64,000 nucleotides of DNA from Actinobacillus seminis. Its GTDB lineage: Bacteria > Pseudomonadota > Gammaproteobacteria > Enterobacterales > Pasteurellaceae. Of this stretch, positions 38,013 to 47,043 are shown one piece after another. The notes under the pieces were generated by a model that searched no databases, was not told where the DNA came from, and saw only the letters and a list, made by a program, of their open reading frames with translations. Within the stretch, counting starts at the first letter, position 1, and every line of letters starts with the position of its first letter. The position numbers and the translations under genes are program-made. The stretch spans positions 1-64,000 of the forward strand of contig NZ_NLFK01000003.1 in assembly GCF_002263215.1 (NCBI RefSeq), written 5' to 3'.

Positions 38013-39614
38013 TTACTCAATAATTGGCGTCAGTTTTTCTTTTGCGCTTGTGGCTTTACTCGACTGACTAGCAAATGTTCCGCTTTGATCGGGTCGCGGT
38101 CCACCGTTATGAGTGTGACTACTCACTGAATTCGCCAAGTCGGCAATTATCTGTATCGCTTCCTCTAAGATCCTGAATATATTCTGCCCCTCCGTTCCCA
38201 TATAACTTAGTGGCGCAATAAATTTATTTTCTTCATCTGAAACGCGCTTTGCCAGTCCAACGATACGCTCCGACAGTTCACCGCCAACACCGACGGATTT
38301 ATTACTTGCGGTTGCTTCGCTAATATTGCCGATAACCTGCGTTGTTTTATTGCCGCCAATGGCTTCTGTGCTATCCGCATCAATGTTGACATTCGACGTG
38401 CCGATCGTTTTTATTTCCTCATCCGTTTCAATATTGCGACTAAAGGATCGGTCGGTAATATTCTGATCGGTTTCTCTAGTTTTATTTCCCGCCGCATCAG
38501 TTCGCTCAAACACCTCCGGACGCTGTTGTTTCAGTTGCTCACCAATGGCGACCGCCGGAACGGTTTTACCTTGCGCAAGCAAGGTTCGCACAAAAGGCTT
38601 ATCAGATCGACCATAAGCAAATCCCACCTCGACAATCGTCCCCACTTCCGGAAAAGCAAAATCACCACTTTGCGATCCGGTGGACGTAACCGGCAAAGGA
38701 ACCGCCGGATAAACCGGAATGCTTTTATCGTCATTTCCATCCTCATCCAGCAATTGTAATTCAACCGCGTACTTCGGACGAAAAGGATCGGAAATATCTC
38801 CGCCACTTGATGGATCCGCTACGCCAACCACTTTCGCGTATTTCGGCAAATGGTACCCGCCGGCAAGCTCCGGGAAATGTTTTTCTATTTGTCGGCGCTC
38901 CGGTGTTTTTTGTAGCGGCTTTCCGTTTTTATCAAGGCTATCCCAAGTTAAGATATAATCATCTCCTGCCAATTCAACGGTTTTAATTTTATTCCCGTTA
39001 ATCATTGCTCCCGGTCTTATCGCCGCGGCAATAGGAATAGTCATTTCATTACTGCCACCGGTTAACGTCACACCGCTTTCAATGTCAACATTTCTCCCGA
39101 ACCAGCGACTATCATCATGCGACCCGATAAACAAGGATCCATCCGGCGATTGTTGCCACATATAATGTTTAATTTCAAATTGTCGCCCAATATTATGCAA
39201 CAACTGGTAGCCGCTGCCGGTATGGGTAAACAACGGGATTGGGCGATCGGCATAGTCGGCTTGCGGAATTTTAACCGGAATTCCGGTCTGTTGCGTAAGC
39301 CACGAGGCGAGATCGCGCAAGGTGATATGGCGGTGTGAACAATTTAATTGTCGCTCGAAAATCGCGACTTTTTCACGAATAAATAATTTTTTATATCCGT
39401 TGTCCTCATCCTGCTCCCGTTCGACAAAGCCATCAAACCATTTATAATAATGATCGTATTCGCCCAATTCAAACACCGCACTTTTCCCAACGCAATGCTC
39501 ATCCGTTAAGACCGTAACAAAGCCACGACCGGTATTATTTAACTCTAAAATAATATCCTCTTTCGCTAGCGCTACTTCCTTTCCATTAATTAAACACGTT
39601 TTTATAATTTTCAT
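38013..39614 (-). CDS. Phage baseplate/spike (VgrG- or gpV-like) protein
   Basis: The 533-residue protein looks like a phage tail spike or hub. A central OB-like region (FAFPEVGTIVEVGFAYGRSDKPFVRTLL) is followed by a repetitive segment (TSNVNIDADSTEAIGGNKTTQVIGNI), the pattern of gp5/VgrG beta-helix needles. The C-terminus has SSHTHNGGPRPDQSGTF, a histidine motif common at spike tips. It is the last gene of a leftward four-gene block with short overlaps. The exact family is not certain. Confidence 0.6.
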   Translation of the reverse strand: MKIIKTCLINGKEVALAKEDIILELNNTGRGFVTVLTDEHCVGKSAVFELGEYDHYYKWFDGFVEREQDEDNGYKKLFIREKVAIFERQLNCSHRHITLRDLASWLTQQTGIPVKIPQADYADRPIPLFTHTGSGYQLLHNIGRQFEIKHYMWQQSPDGSLFIGSHDDSRWFGRNVDIESGVTLTGGSNEMTIPIAAAIRPGAMINGNKIKTVELAGDDYILTWDSLDKNGKPLQKTPERRQIEKHFPELAGGYHLPKYAKVVGVADPSSGGDISDPFRPKYAVELQLLDEDGNDDKSIPVYPAVPLPVTSTGSQSGDFAFPEVGTIVEVGFAYGRSDKPFVRTLLAQGKTVPAVAIGEQLKQQRPEVFERTDAAGNKTRETDQNITDRSFSRNIETDEEIKTIGTSNVNIDADSTEAIGGNKTTQVIGNISEATASNKSVGVGGELSERIVGLAKRVSDEENKFIAPLSYMGTEGQNIFRILEEAIQIIADLANSVSSHTHNGGPRPDQSGTFASQSSKATSAKEKLTPIIE

Positions 39615-40207
39615 GCTAACGCCTTATCTACTTTTCCCCAAAATGAATTATCTTCTTCCGCTTGCGGTGTGGAATTGGTTGCACCAGCGGAATTTTCGCT
39701 TGGCGCGGTTGCCTTGGCTTTCGCTGCATTTTCACTTTGCACCTTGGCTTTTGGCTTGGTTTTCCGCTGCTCTTTTTTCTCGGCGATAGAATTAATTTCA
39801 CGCAAAGTAAAAGAGACTTGCCAGGCTAACTTGTCTTGTAACTCTTGCGCGGAAATCGTATCACTAAATTGAACCTCTCTCATGTTCACCGTCTCCGCGG
39901 TCACACAAGAAACACGGTATTTTTCTTGCTCTCCCTTACTATCTTCCGCCTCGGCTAACTTAAAAAGCGCGGTCAACCACTCGCGACGATTGTAAGGGAT
40001 CAGACCGCTGACGGATAACACCTTCGCTTTTACACCCTTATCGGATTTTTTCGTACTTGATTTTTGTCCTGACATGTCTTTTTCTTCACGCCGCAAGGAA
40101 ACAGAAATTAAGATATTATTTAAATAAATCGGCTTTCCATTTAACGCCAGTTGCACGCTAGGATGACTTTTATTTTGTAAAGGCGCTTGCTTTTTCTCAA
40201 TAAACAT
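39611..40207 (-). CDS. Phage protein, probable baseplate component
   Basis: A 198-residue protein overlapping its downstream neighbour by four bases and its upstream neighbour by eleven. The first half (residues about 14-140: VQLALNGKPIYLNNILISVSLRREEK; VLSVSGLIPYNRREWLTALFKLAE) is compact. The tail from about 145 is a low-complexity Ala/Lys/Ser/Glu-rich stretch ending in FWGKVDKALA. I do not recognise a named family firmly; context and the start resemble baseplate-complex proteins of Pasteurellaceae phages. Confidence 0.5.
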   Translation of the reverse strand: MFIEKKQAPLQNKSHPSVQLALNGKPIYLNNILISVSLRREEKDMSGQKSSTKKSDKGVKAKVLSVSGLIPYNRREWLTALFKLAEAEDSKGEQEKYRVSCVTAETVNMREVQFSDTISAQELQDKLAWQVSFTLREINSIAEKKEQRKTKPKAKVQSENAAKAKATAPSENSAGATNSTPQAEEDNSFWGKVDKALA

Positions 40208-40697
40208 CGAATAACATCCCCTTAATGCCGGATAAATCCCTACTTATAAACAACACACAAGCAGTATAAATATTACTATCGCTTGGAATAGTTGACTGCA
40301 TTTCTATTGCCGCCTGCTCAAGGCGTCCGCGCGTCATAAAAGCATAAACCTCAACGGAGGTAGTAAGCATCTGCGTTATTTTTTGCTGATTTTGCTTTTC
40401 CCGTTCCGCTTTTTTCTGCAACAAACTTCGGATCGCATTCATTGGATCCGCAATACTTTTCGCGCTCACACTCGACGCGGAATTACGCAAAATACTTTGC
40501 ATGGCACGATTAGCGCTTGGCGTGATATCTGCCTGACCGCCAAACGCCGGATAACTGATCGTAGGCGTTTTAATCATCTTCGTTTCCTGTAATGATTTTG
40601 AGGATTTTGCATAATCTAACGCTTGTTTAAAGGCGGGTTCAGCTAACAGTCCCCTGACTTTTTTCCAGTTTCGCAATAAATTCATCAATATCGCCAC
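40197..40697 (-). CDS. Phage protein of unknown function
   Basis: A 166-residue protein in the leftward phage block. It contains a Ser/Lys/Gln-rich centre (AEREKQNQQKITQMLTTSVE) and a C-terminal globular-looking half (YTACVLFISRDLSGIKGMLFDVY). The start could be 40697 or ATG 40685. The N-terminal 20 codons overlap the previous gene in another frame, so a later start is also possible. No family recognised. Confidence 0.45.
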   Translation of the reverse strand: MAILMNLLRNWKKVRGLLAEPAFKQALDYAKSSKSLQETKMIKTPTISYPAFGGQADITPSANRAMQSILRNSASSVSAKSIADPMNAIRSLLQKKAEREKQNQQKITQMLTTSVEVYAFMTRGRLEQAAIEMQSTIPSDSNIYTACVLFISRDLSGIKGMLFDVY

Positions 40698-40962
40698 TGG
40701 TCACCATCAGTGCAATCATCTCTTGTTCTCCTTGTGGGCGCTGCGGATCAGAATAATCCGTTAATTTTTCCGCAAAAACCTTAATTGTATTTCGTGGCGA
40801 TAAATAATAATTTGATTGCTCCTTCACTCCGTGCGACCAATTATGCACACCGATTTTTGTGCCTTTCGCCGATAAAACAAAAGGGGAATTAATTCCCTTA
40901 GCATTGTTCTCGATGGCTAATTTTGCTTGTGGGGAAAGTTTTAATAATTGTTTTTTCCACAT
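40639..40962 (-). CDS. Phage protein of unknown function
   Basis: A 107-residue protein that heads the leftward block. It begins MWKKQLLKLSPQAKLAIEN and includes KIGVHNWSHGVKEQSNYYLSP and QGEQEMIALMVTSGDIDEFI. The last helix could be a tail-chaperone-like tip, but I cannot name a family. Its end overlaps the next gene by 59 bases, or less if that gene starts later. Confidence 0.45.
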   Translation of the reverse strand: MWKKQLLKLSPQAKLAIENNAKGINSPFVLSAKGTKIGVHNWSHGVKEQSNYYLSPRNTIKVFAEKLTDYSDPQRPQGEQEMIALMVTSGDIDEFIAKLEKSQGTVS

Positions 40963-41049
40963 ATTTCACCTTGAGTAAAAAAAATAGCTCCGATTTAACC
41001 TTGTTGCTACAATGTAGACTTGTTTATCAATCCATAAATGAGGATCTTA

Positions 41050-41235
41050 ATGTTTTTTACGCTACTTTACGCTATAAAAATTTTAGTTATTATGCTCTGC
41101 TTCGGGATTTCCGGCTACTTCGTTATTTTTAAACGTGATTTAAAATTAACCCTATTAGCAAGTTACTGGCTGGCATTTGTTCTTATTTGTTGCTTAATGA
41201 TTTTCCCGTTAGCAATTAACTTTTTGATTTCTTAG
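41050..41235 (+). CDS. Small two-helix membrane protein
   Basis: A 61-residue protein starting MFFTLLYAIKILVIMLCFGI, then a short basic loop (FKRDLKLT), then a second hydrophobic helix (YWLAFVLICCLMIFPLAINF). GAGGA lies six bases before ATG 41050. Size and topology would suit a holin or other phage membrane protein, but sequence alone does not show that. It is opposite in strand to the left-hand phage block. Confidence 0.5.
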   Translation: MFFTLLYAIKILVIMLCFGISGYFVIFKRDLKLTLLASYWLAFVLICCLMIFPLAINFLIS

Positions 41236-41275
41236 CGTTGTTTTAAAAGTTGCAATAGTTGTTCTTCGGTTTGCG

Positions 41276-41929
41276 GTCGATAGAGGTCATATTTATGGCG
41301 ATGAATATGCATGGATCCATGACTTCAACCACTTTCATGATGTTTCGTCCGCCATGGCGACGCATAAAAAATGGCGCGAAACTTATTTTTCTACACCTTC
41401 TTCAAAATTCCATCCGTCTTATGCCTTTTGGAGCGGCGATAAATGGAAAGACTTTGATCCCGATAGTGAAAATCCGATAGGCGGGCGGGAAGTCTGGGGC
41501 GGATACGACCCGGCACACAGCGGCGATGCGGCGTGCTTTGTGGTGATTGCGCCACCGGCATTGCCTAATGAAAAATATCGCATTTTAGAACGCCACCAGT
41601 GGCAAGGGCTTTCTTATAAATATCAAGCGGCGCAAATTAAACGATTGTTTGAAAAATATAAAATGACGTATATCGGCATTGACGCAACCGGCGTCGGCTA
41701 TGGCGTCTATGAACAAATTAAGGAATTTGCCCGACGCGCAGCGGTTCCGATTACCTACGATCCGACCGTTAAAACGGAACTTGTTTTAAAAGTTCACAAT
41801 CTTGTTGATGAGGCAATGATTGAATGGTCGGATAAAGAAATTGATATTCCCGCAAGCTTTTTAATGATTAAACAAACCACGACAAGATCCGGCAATGCCA
41901 CGACGTTTATTGCAGATCGAACCGTTTAA
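41276..41929 (+). pseudogene. P2-type terminase large subunit, internal/C-terminal fragment
   Basis: In one frame the sequence reads DRGHIYGDEYAWIHDFNHFH, SAMATHKKWRETYFSTPSSK, then VWGGYDPAHSGDAACFVVIAPP and YIGIDATGVGYGVYEQIKEF. This matches the nuclease half of P2 gpP-like packaging ATPases; the D of GYDPAHSGD is a nuclease-site aspartate. The N-terminal ATPase half is missing, and the end (FIADRTV) stops at TAA 41929 inside a foreign antirepressor piece. It is a truncated remnant at a recombination joint near 41236-41285. Just before it, a minus-strand scrap (KYDLYRPQTEEQLLQLLKQR, stop at 41232) also looks like a true protein C-terminus. Confidence 0.8.
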
Positions 41930-42046
41930 CGGCGGATTTTTCTGCCTTTTTCGTTGCGTTCGACCATGCCTAATTCTTTGCCCATATCAAGGGTAATATG
42001 ATATTCCTTGCACGGTCTTCCGTTGGTGTGTTGATAAACAACGAAT
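41926..42046 (-). pseudogene. Phage antirepressor fragment
   Basis: On the minus strand, about 39 codons read [20 protein letters not shown] then [20 protein letters not shown] and stop at 41926-41928. This is the conserved core of AntA/KilA-type phage antirepressors (usually ...[22 protein letters not shown]). Both the N-terminal part and the C-terminal DNA-binding part are absent. It lies between a terminase piece and a Mu-type head gene, showing multiple deletions. Confidence 0.7.
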
Positions 42047-43311
42047 TTGCGTCAAAAGAAAATGCTGGCGGTCAACATTTTCGAGAAAGAGTTGCACCGA
42101 AGCGCCTTGGCAAAAGCGACAACCATTGCTTGTTTATCAAGTCTTGAGATGACCAAAGATATTTATCAATCTCTGGAAAATGCCCTACGTGAAGGCAAGG
42201 CGTTTCACCAATGGAAAAAAGCGTTAATGGGCGAATTTAAGCGCAAGGGCTGGGTGTTTACGCATGATAAAAAGGTCAGTCGCGGCATAGACGGCAATTT
42301 ACTTGCCGATCCGAAAACCGGCGAATATTTTGGCACGCCGCGACGTCTTAACACCATTTATCGCGTGAATATGCAAGCGGCTTACTCTGCGGCGCGTTAT
42401 CAGCGTCTACGGGATAATGTGGATAATCGCCCTTATTGGCAATATAGCGCGGTCGGTGACTCACGTACCCGTCCGGCGCATTTAGCCTTAAACGGGAAAA
42501 TTTATCGCTATGACGATCCGTTTTGGTCAACCTTTTATCCACCGAACGGGTTTAATTGTCGTTGTACCGTGATTGCGTTAGATGAACGGGATTTAAAACG
42601 CAAAGGGATGAGCAAGCCGGATGAGAGTTCGGCATTTTTAACCGAAGTGGAACGTCCGGCAGACAAAAACGGGGGGCGCGAAAAAACCATGGGTTTTAAA
42701 CTGCCGGACGGTTCAGTGCGTGTTGCGGATAAAGGATTTGATTATAATATCGGACGCTTATCTTATCGCCCGAACTTGGATTTATATCCGGAAAAATTAG
42801 CCCATCAATTTGCGAAAACGGAAATTTCGGAGGAGGAGTTTAAATTAGAATATAAACGCTTTGAAAATGCTTATTTTCTTGAAAAAGAAAAACTAGGATT
42901 TACAAAGATGGAAAAAATCAAAGATAAAGAAGAAATTATTTTAATTCAAAATCTTGCTTCTATGAATTTCCATTTTGCAGCTGGGCGCTTATCTAATAAG
43001 GATGTATCTCTATTAAAAATGAGTACAGCAACAGTTTGGTTCTCTGATCAATCTCTTATCAAAGTCGGTTAGGGGATCCCAAATTTAATATTGATAGTTA
43101 TGCATGGGTTCCAGAAGCGATATTTTCTGCCGATAATATCTATCGAGGAGATGATGGGCGATTAATTGTGATTAAAAATATTGATGGGAGATTATTTGAG
43201 GTTATATTTAAATATCTTCCAAATAAAAAGGAAAGTTTTTTAATTTCTGCTCGATGGACAAGTGAAAAGAAATTGCGTTCAGAAGCTAAAAAATACGAGG
43301 TTGTGCGGTAG
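42047..43311 (+). pseudogene. Mu gpF-like head morphogenesis protein with C-terminal PBECR-type nuclease domain, one-base frameshift
   Basis: The MuF core is clear: MTKDIYQSLENALREGKAF, LNTIYRVNMQAAYSAARYQR and PPNGFNCRCTVIALDERDL. The frame stops at TAG 43070-43072, but restoring one T (GGTTAG to GGTTTAG) joins it to a second open stretch ending at 43311 (DPKFNIDSYAWVPEAIFSAD; FEVIFKYLPNKKESFLISAR; WTSEKKLRSEAKKYEVVR). This tail matches the barnase/EndoU/colicin-like nuclease domains fused to MuF proteins. The N-terminus before MTKDIY (42047-42150) looks foreign, so the gene is also truncated 5'. Whether the nuclease acts on the host, on rivals or in packaging is unknown. Confidence 0.78.
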
Positions 43312-43345
43312 GTCTTCCGCGTCCTAAAGGAAAGGACACCTACAT

Positions 43346-43456
43346 TCAGAGTCCCCGTTCTATTTCAACCGTTCGCCCCGTGGAAGGAAGTTTCACCACT
43401 TTCATATCACAACCTCGTACTTGAAATATACGCCCTTTTATTTTTTTATCAACCAT
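43346..43456 (-). CDS. Possible small protein opposite the head genes
   Basis: A 36-residue minus-strand frame (MVDKKIKGRIFQVRGCDMKV, then VKLPSTGRTVEIERGL) lies in the gap between the head protein and gpG. There is no good ribosome binding site. TACGAGGTTGTG at 43296-43307 is repeated inverted at 43407-43418, so part of this may be a rearranged or structured region. Low certainty. Confidence 0.25.
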   Translation of the reverse strand: MVDKKIKGRIFQVRGCDMKVVKLPSTGRTVEIERGL

Positions 43457-43477
43457 AGGGAGTAATTTAAAATAAAC

Positions 43478-43903
43478 ATGAATAATCCTATTGAAATTAA
43501 AATCAATAACGCCGATCAAATTTCCCACTTATTAGACGAATTGGCGCAGGGCACCAGCGATTTATCGCCGCTGATGCATAAACTTGCCGGCACCATGGAA
43601 AAGGCGGTATTGCAAAACTTTGAAAGCGGCGGGCGTCCGGCATGGGAGGCATTAAAATATCGCCAAGGAAAACCGCTTATCGATACGGAAAACCTTATGG
43701 GGAGTATTACCGGCTATTATGATAAAGAGAATGCTGTCGTGGGAACAAACGAACCTTATGCGGCAATTCATCAATTTGGCGGCAAAGCCAGACGCGGTAA
43801 AAAAGTGGAGATTCCCGCCCGTCCATTCTTAAGGTTAACTTCGCAAGATGAAGAGGATTTAGTAGACGATATTCAGTCCTATTTTCGGGATTTAATCAAA
43901 TAG
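43478..43903 (+). CDS. Phage virion morphogenesis protein (Mu gpG / P2 gpS-like)
   Basis: A 141-residue protein with the virion-morphogenesis pattern: ISHLLDELAQGTSDLSPLMH, MEKAVLQNFESGGRPAWEAL, LIDTENLMGSITGYYDKENA and YAAIHQFGGKARRGKKVEIP followed by ARPFLRLT. In Mu the gene follows F, as here; P2 gpS has a role in tail completion. The frame is intact and there is a plausible start. No further Mu genes follow. Confidence 0.85.
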   Translation: MNNPIEIKINNADQISHLLDELAQGTSDLSPLMHKLAGTMEKAVLQNFESGGRPAWEALKYRQGKPLIDTENLMGSITGYYDKENAVVGTNEPYAAIHQFGGKARRGKKVEIPARPFLRLTSQDEEDLVDDIQSYFRDLIK

Positions 43904-44231
43904 CCGATAATATTGCCTCAATCGCGTGCTAAGGCGTTATTTTATTAAGCGGTGAATTTGTCGAAGAAAAATTTTTAAAACAAATTAAAACGATTTAAAA
44001 CGGTTTTAAAAAGGGTTCTGCTTTTTCTTCTCTCTCTTTTCCTTTCTTTCGCTAAATTCTTCTATACAATTAGTACAAAAATAATTAGTGCAGCAATAAA
44101 AATCTCTAAACCCTATAATCTCCCAGTATAAAAAACCTCTTGTTATATAAGTAAAGCACAACAAGTAAATCTCTAGATAAAAGGGTCAAATAAATACATA
44201 AAAAAAATACAAAAATCTAGATAGATAAAAA
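43904..44231. other. Gene-free, AT-rich gap between phage remnant and TPS locus
   Basis: Short direct AAAACGATTTAAAACGGTTTT-like repeats near 43990-44012 and T/C-rich tracts. No convincing gene, RNA or att sequence is seen. Confidence 0.4.
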
Positions 44232-45182
44232 TTATTTAGCTTCATAAACAGTATCATATAAATTTTTTAGAGTATTTTTAACTTTATCCGAATCTCCTAA
44301 AGACTCTCCTGTATACCCTGATATTATTAGGGTTGCAAACTTATCTGCTTTTAGATGAGAGTCCTCCACCTAAACTACTCGTTACCAGCCAAAGCATTCC
44401 AGCCATAATCAGCAGAATCTTTTGTGTCCAATATACTTAAGCCCGCATTAATATAGACTTGAAGTTCATTCCACCGTTACCCACATGAAAGCCCGATTGT
44501 GCTTCCACTTGGGTGTAATTTACTTTGGCTTGGTTTTGAGAGTAATTTGCCATGCGCTTGAGCCTGTGCCATAAATCGCAACGGATGCCGACACGCCGGC
44601 TTGGGTTTGTTTGCTGTTGTATTGAGTTGCTATCCTGCCGACTTTCAAGGGTTAAATTACCTTTGATGTCCGCATCCAGTCTGTTCGCATTAACTTGTGT
44701 GCCTCGAAGGGCAGTGTCATTTTGGCTTGAAATCGTCACTTGCTTACCGTTGATATGGGTATTGGATTGAGTTATACCGTTCGTGTTTTCTCTGCCTTTA
44801 CCCGCTTGTGCTGATCCTTCAATCTCCAATCCAAAGCTATTGCCATTCATTCCTAAAAATACGCCCCACTCCAACAGCTGTTTTTACTGTCAGTGCGGTT
44901 TTGATAAGTCTCTTGCACTGATTCGAGATTGAGGTTTCTTGCGCTATCCAGGGCAATTTGTGCATCATTTACGCTTGAGCCTATAATATCTAAATCCTCT
45001 TTGGTGGTTTTAAACTGAATATTTCCTGCGCTAATTTCACTACCACTATGGGTGATTTGAGTGGTATGGCTTTCTTGTTTAGATTGACTTGCGCCAACGC
45101 TGACAGGCACTTTTACGCTTGGTTGACTCATATCCAATATCCGCAGTAGATTTACCATCAAAATTTGTACAATATTAACCAT
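44232..45182 (-). pseudogene. Filamentous-haemagglutinin/CdiA-type exoprotein fragment
   Basis: Two overlapping frames and short scraps together read as the pre-C-terminal region of a two-partner-secretion adhesin: SKQESHTTQITHSGSEISAG, IGSSVNDAQIALDSARNLNL, then FLGMNGNSFGLEIEGSAQAG, ASVAIYGTGSS, ANYSQNQAKVNYTQVEAQSG and FHVGNGGMNFK. One shift is a CCCC at 44864-44867 where CCC is expected; at least two more lie near 44560-44630. Further scraps (NAGLSILDTKDSADYGWNAL; FATLIISGYTGESLGDSDKV to a stop at 44232) suggest the tail of the exoprotein or a toxin or immunity remnant. Whether decay or sequencing errors dominate cannot be separated here. Confidence 0.72.
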
Positions 45183-45274
45183 AAATTACCGTTTGTCTTT
45201 TTCCAATGTTCTATTTGTATATTATTAAAAAATATGACAACTAAGAAGTCTTAATTTTCATGATTTTTAACAGG

Positions 45275-45772
45275 TCAATTTATAGACAGCATACTTTGTG
45301 GGATACCGCCGACTTTGTGCAATACTTTCTGGAAATTGTGCAATATATCCAAATCATAATCATACATTTCCAATTCATTATTGGATAATTTTGTCCAATT
45401 ATTCAAGGACATTAGAGCAGTAGTATTCATAGCTCTAAGACAAAAATGTCCATTTTTGGTAATCATAAAAGAAGATAAGTCGTCATACCATATTATAAAT
45501 TCACCCCTGTAATCAGCAATCAAGGATTTATAACATAAGCTATATTCCTCAAAACAAGAGGCTATTTTAGCAAGTAAAGATGGTTTGAAATCATATAAAA
45601 TACTATGAAATTCCGACTCGATAAAAACTATCGGCACTGCATACAAAGCTCCCTGATAGTTATCAATGAAGCATTTGATGTATGTTTCAATTATTAATTC
45701 ATTACCATAATCAAATTCCATAAAGTCAACAAATAGATTCATGTTAGATATTTCATTATAGTTATATTTCAT
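45275..45772 (-). CDS. Unrecognised protein, candidate immunity protein
   Basis: A 165-residue acidic protein with no signal peptide and no family I recognise (MKYNYNEISNMNLFVDFMEF; SLLAKIASCFEEYSLCYKSL; NNELEMYDYDLDILHNFQKV). It lies directly downstream of an FHA C-terminal toxin tip, the position where contact-dependent-inhibition immunity genes sit. An adapter joint (45831-45876) separates the two, so adjacency is not proven. A weak or absent ribosome binding site at 45772 leaves ATG 45739 (MNLFVDF) as an alternative. Very AT-rich, as immunity genes often are. Confidence 0.45.
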   Translation of the reverse strand: MKYNYNEISNMNLFVDFMEFDYGNELIIETYIKCFIDNYQGALYAVPIVFIESEFHSILYDFKPSLLAKIASCFEEYSLCYKSLIADYRGEFIIWYDDLSSFMITKNGHFCLRAMNTTALMSLNNWTKLSNNELEMYDYDLDILHNFQKVLHKVGGIPQSMLSIN

Positions 45773-45830
45773 TGAATGAAAATCTATTACTTTATTGTAA
45801 TGCGTAATAATATTATTTATTTCTCAACTG

Positions 45831-45876
45831 AGTCGTGGAGGCAAGGCACACAGGGGATAGGAAAAAAAAAAAAAAA
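45831..45876. other. Sequencing adapter remnant and A-run in the TPS locus
   Basis: The same adapter as in nusA with one G lost (GTGGAGG), 45831-45861, then 15 A. No overlap between the flanking sequences is visible, so the two contigs need not be neighbours. Confidence 0.92.
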
Positions 45877-45879
45877 TTA

Positions 45880-46663
45880 TCACTTATCATAACGAACCTC
45901 AATAATTTTTTGTCTATCCGGACGTTGTAATTCAATAGTCATAGGTCCTGCTTTACTAAGTCTATAAATTGCTCGCTCTCCATCTTTAAAAAATGGCAGA
46001 TTTTCTACCTTTAGGATATTCTTTCAGATACACAGCATCTTTTATAAATCGTTCCCAGTCTTCATTTATTGTTATATATGTGAAAAATTTTTTAGCTCCA
46101 TTATCATAACCTCCATAAAACTCATATTGACGGGATAGTAACTCACGTTCAGAGGCAAACTCAGCTGTATTACCAAGATCTTCCAATGCTTTCGCATAGG
46201 CTTCTGCATACTCCGGATCATCACTTGAGATTTGTGCAGAACAATGTACTAAAGCACAAGCCGCAGCAGTGAAACGAGCTTCTTTTTCTTTGTCACCATT
46301 GGCAAGATCTTTAATACACTGTAACTCATTAGGATGTAGTTGTCGATTATATTTTTCCGCACTTAACGCCGTTGCTGCACCTTGTGCTACCGTTTCAAGA
46401 TCACCACCAATAATCCCCCTCCTCCACTCATTTGAGCAGATAAGAGCCCCACTAAACCATGAAGCGCAACTTTTTGTGGACTGCCATCTTCCCAATCCAT
46501 TTGTTTCGCTAAGTCGCCCACATACGTTGCGCCAATTTTGGCTAGTGAGGTTGGCGATTTCGTGTTTTTCTTGAACTTTCGCTAAATCATAACACGCAAC
46601 TTTCTCATTCGCCGTTTCAGTATCCGCGAAAGTGCGGTTGGATTTCAATATTTGAATTCGCAT
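45880..46663 (-). pseudogene. FHA/CdiA C-terminal pre-toxin and toxin tip, frameshifted
   Basis: The minus-strand frame carries the typical C-terminal lead-in of FHA-like exoproteins: YNRQLHPNELQCIKDLANGD, RFTAAACALVHCSAQISSDD and TAEFASERELLSRQYEFYGG. Upstream, another frame reads VGDLAKQMDWEDGSPQKVAL and HGLVG, so shifts occur near 46430-46540. At the end, six A at 45988-45993 (five expected) stop the frame at SAIF; one base less continues to GERAIYRLSKAGPMTIELQR and PDRQKIIEVRYDK, with a stop at 45880-45882. The last 60 or so residues would be a short toxin tip of unknown activity. Confidence 0.65.
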
Positions 46664-46693
46664 TGAATTTAGGTTAAATATTTTTCAGAAAAT

Positions 46694-47037
46694 TTAAACA
46701 AATTTATGATTTTCATATTCCCAATCAAAGTAATGCCTTAATTTATTTAGCACTTCATTCCAATCTTTACCCGTAATGCTATTAACACAATGTTGAAGTT
46801 CCAATTCTATATCATCATTAACAACAAAGCTCTTAGAGACTAAAAGCATTTTGTATTTTTAAGTAAATCAATATTAAATACATCTACTGTAAAGTAATCT
46901 CCTCCACATTCTCCTTTTTCACCTATAGTCAAAGATAATTTCAAGTTATATCCCGTTTGTTCAAGCATTAATAATTGAGCTTCATATTTTGATGATACGC
47001 CATAATAGCTCATCGCTTTTAAATCAGCAGTAACCAT
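46694..47037 (-). pseudogene. Imm8-family immunity protein, one-base frameshift
   Basis: The first frame (MVTADLKAMSYYGVSSKYEA; GGDYFTVDVFNIDLLKNTKC) ends at TAG. Restoring one base in the A-run at 46842-46845 (four A, five expected) joins it to LVSKSFVVNDDIELELQHCV and ITGKDWNEVLNKLRHYFDWE, with a stop at 46694-46696. The composite of about 114 residues matches the Imm8 pattern, with a C-terminal W-x-E-x-x-x-x-L then DWEYE segment. It would neutralise a polymorphic toxin, possibly the scrap 7 bp upstream. Probably intact in the cell. Confidence 0.65.
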
Positions 47038-47043
47038 AATTTA

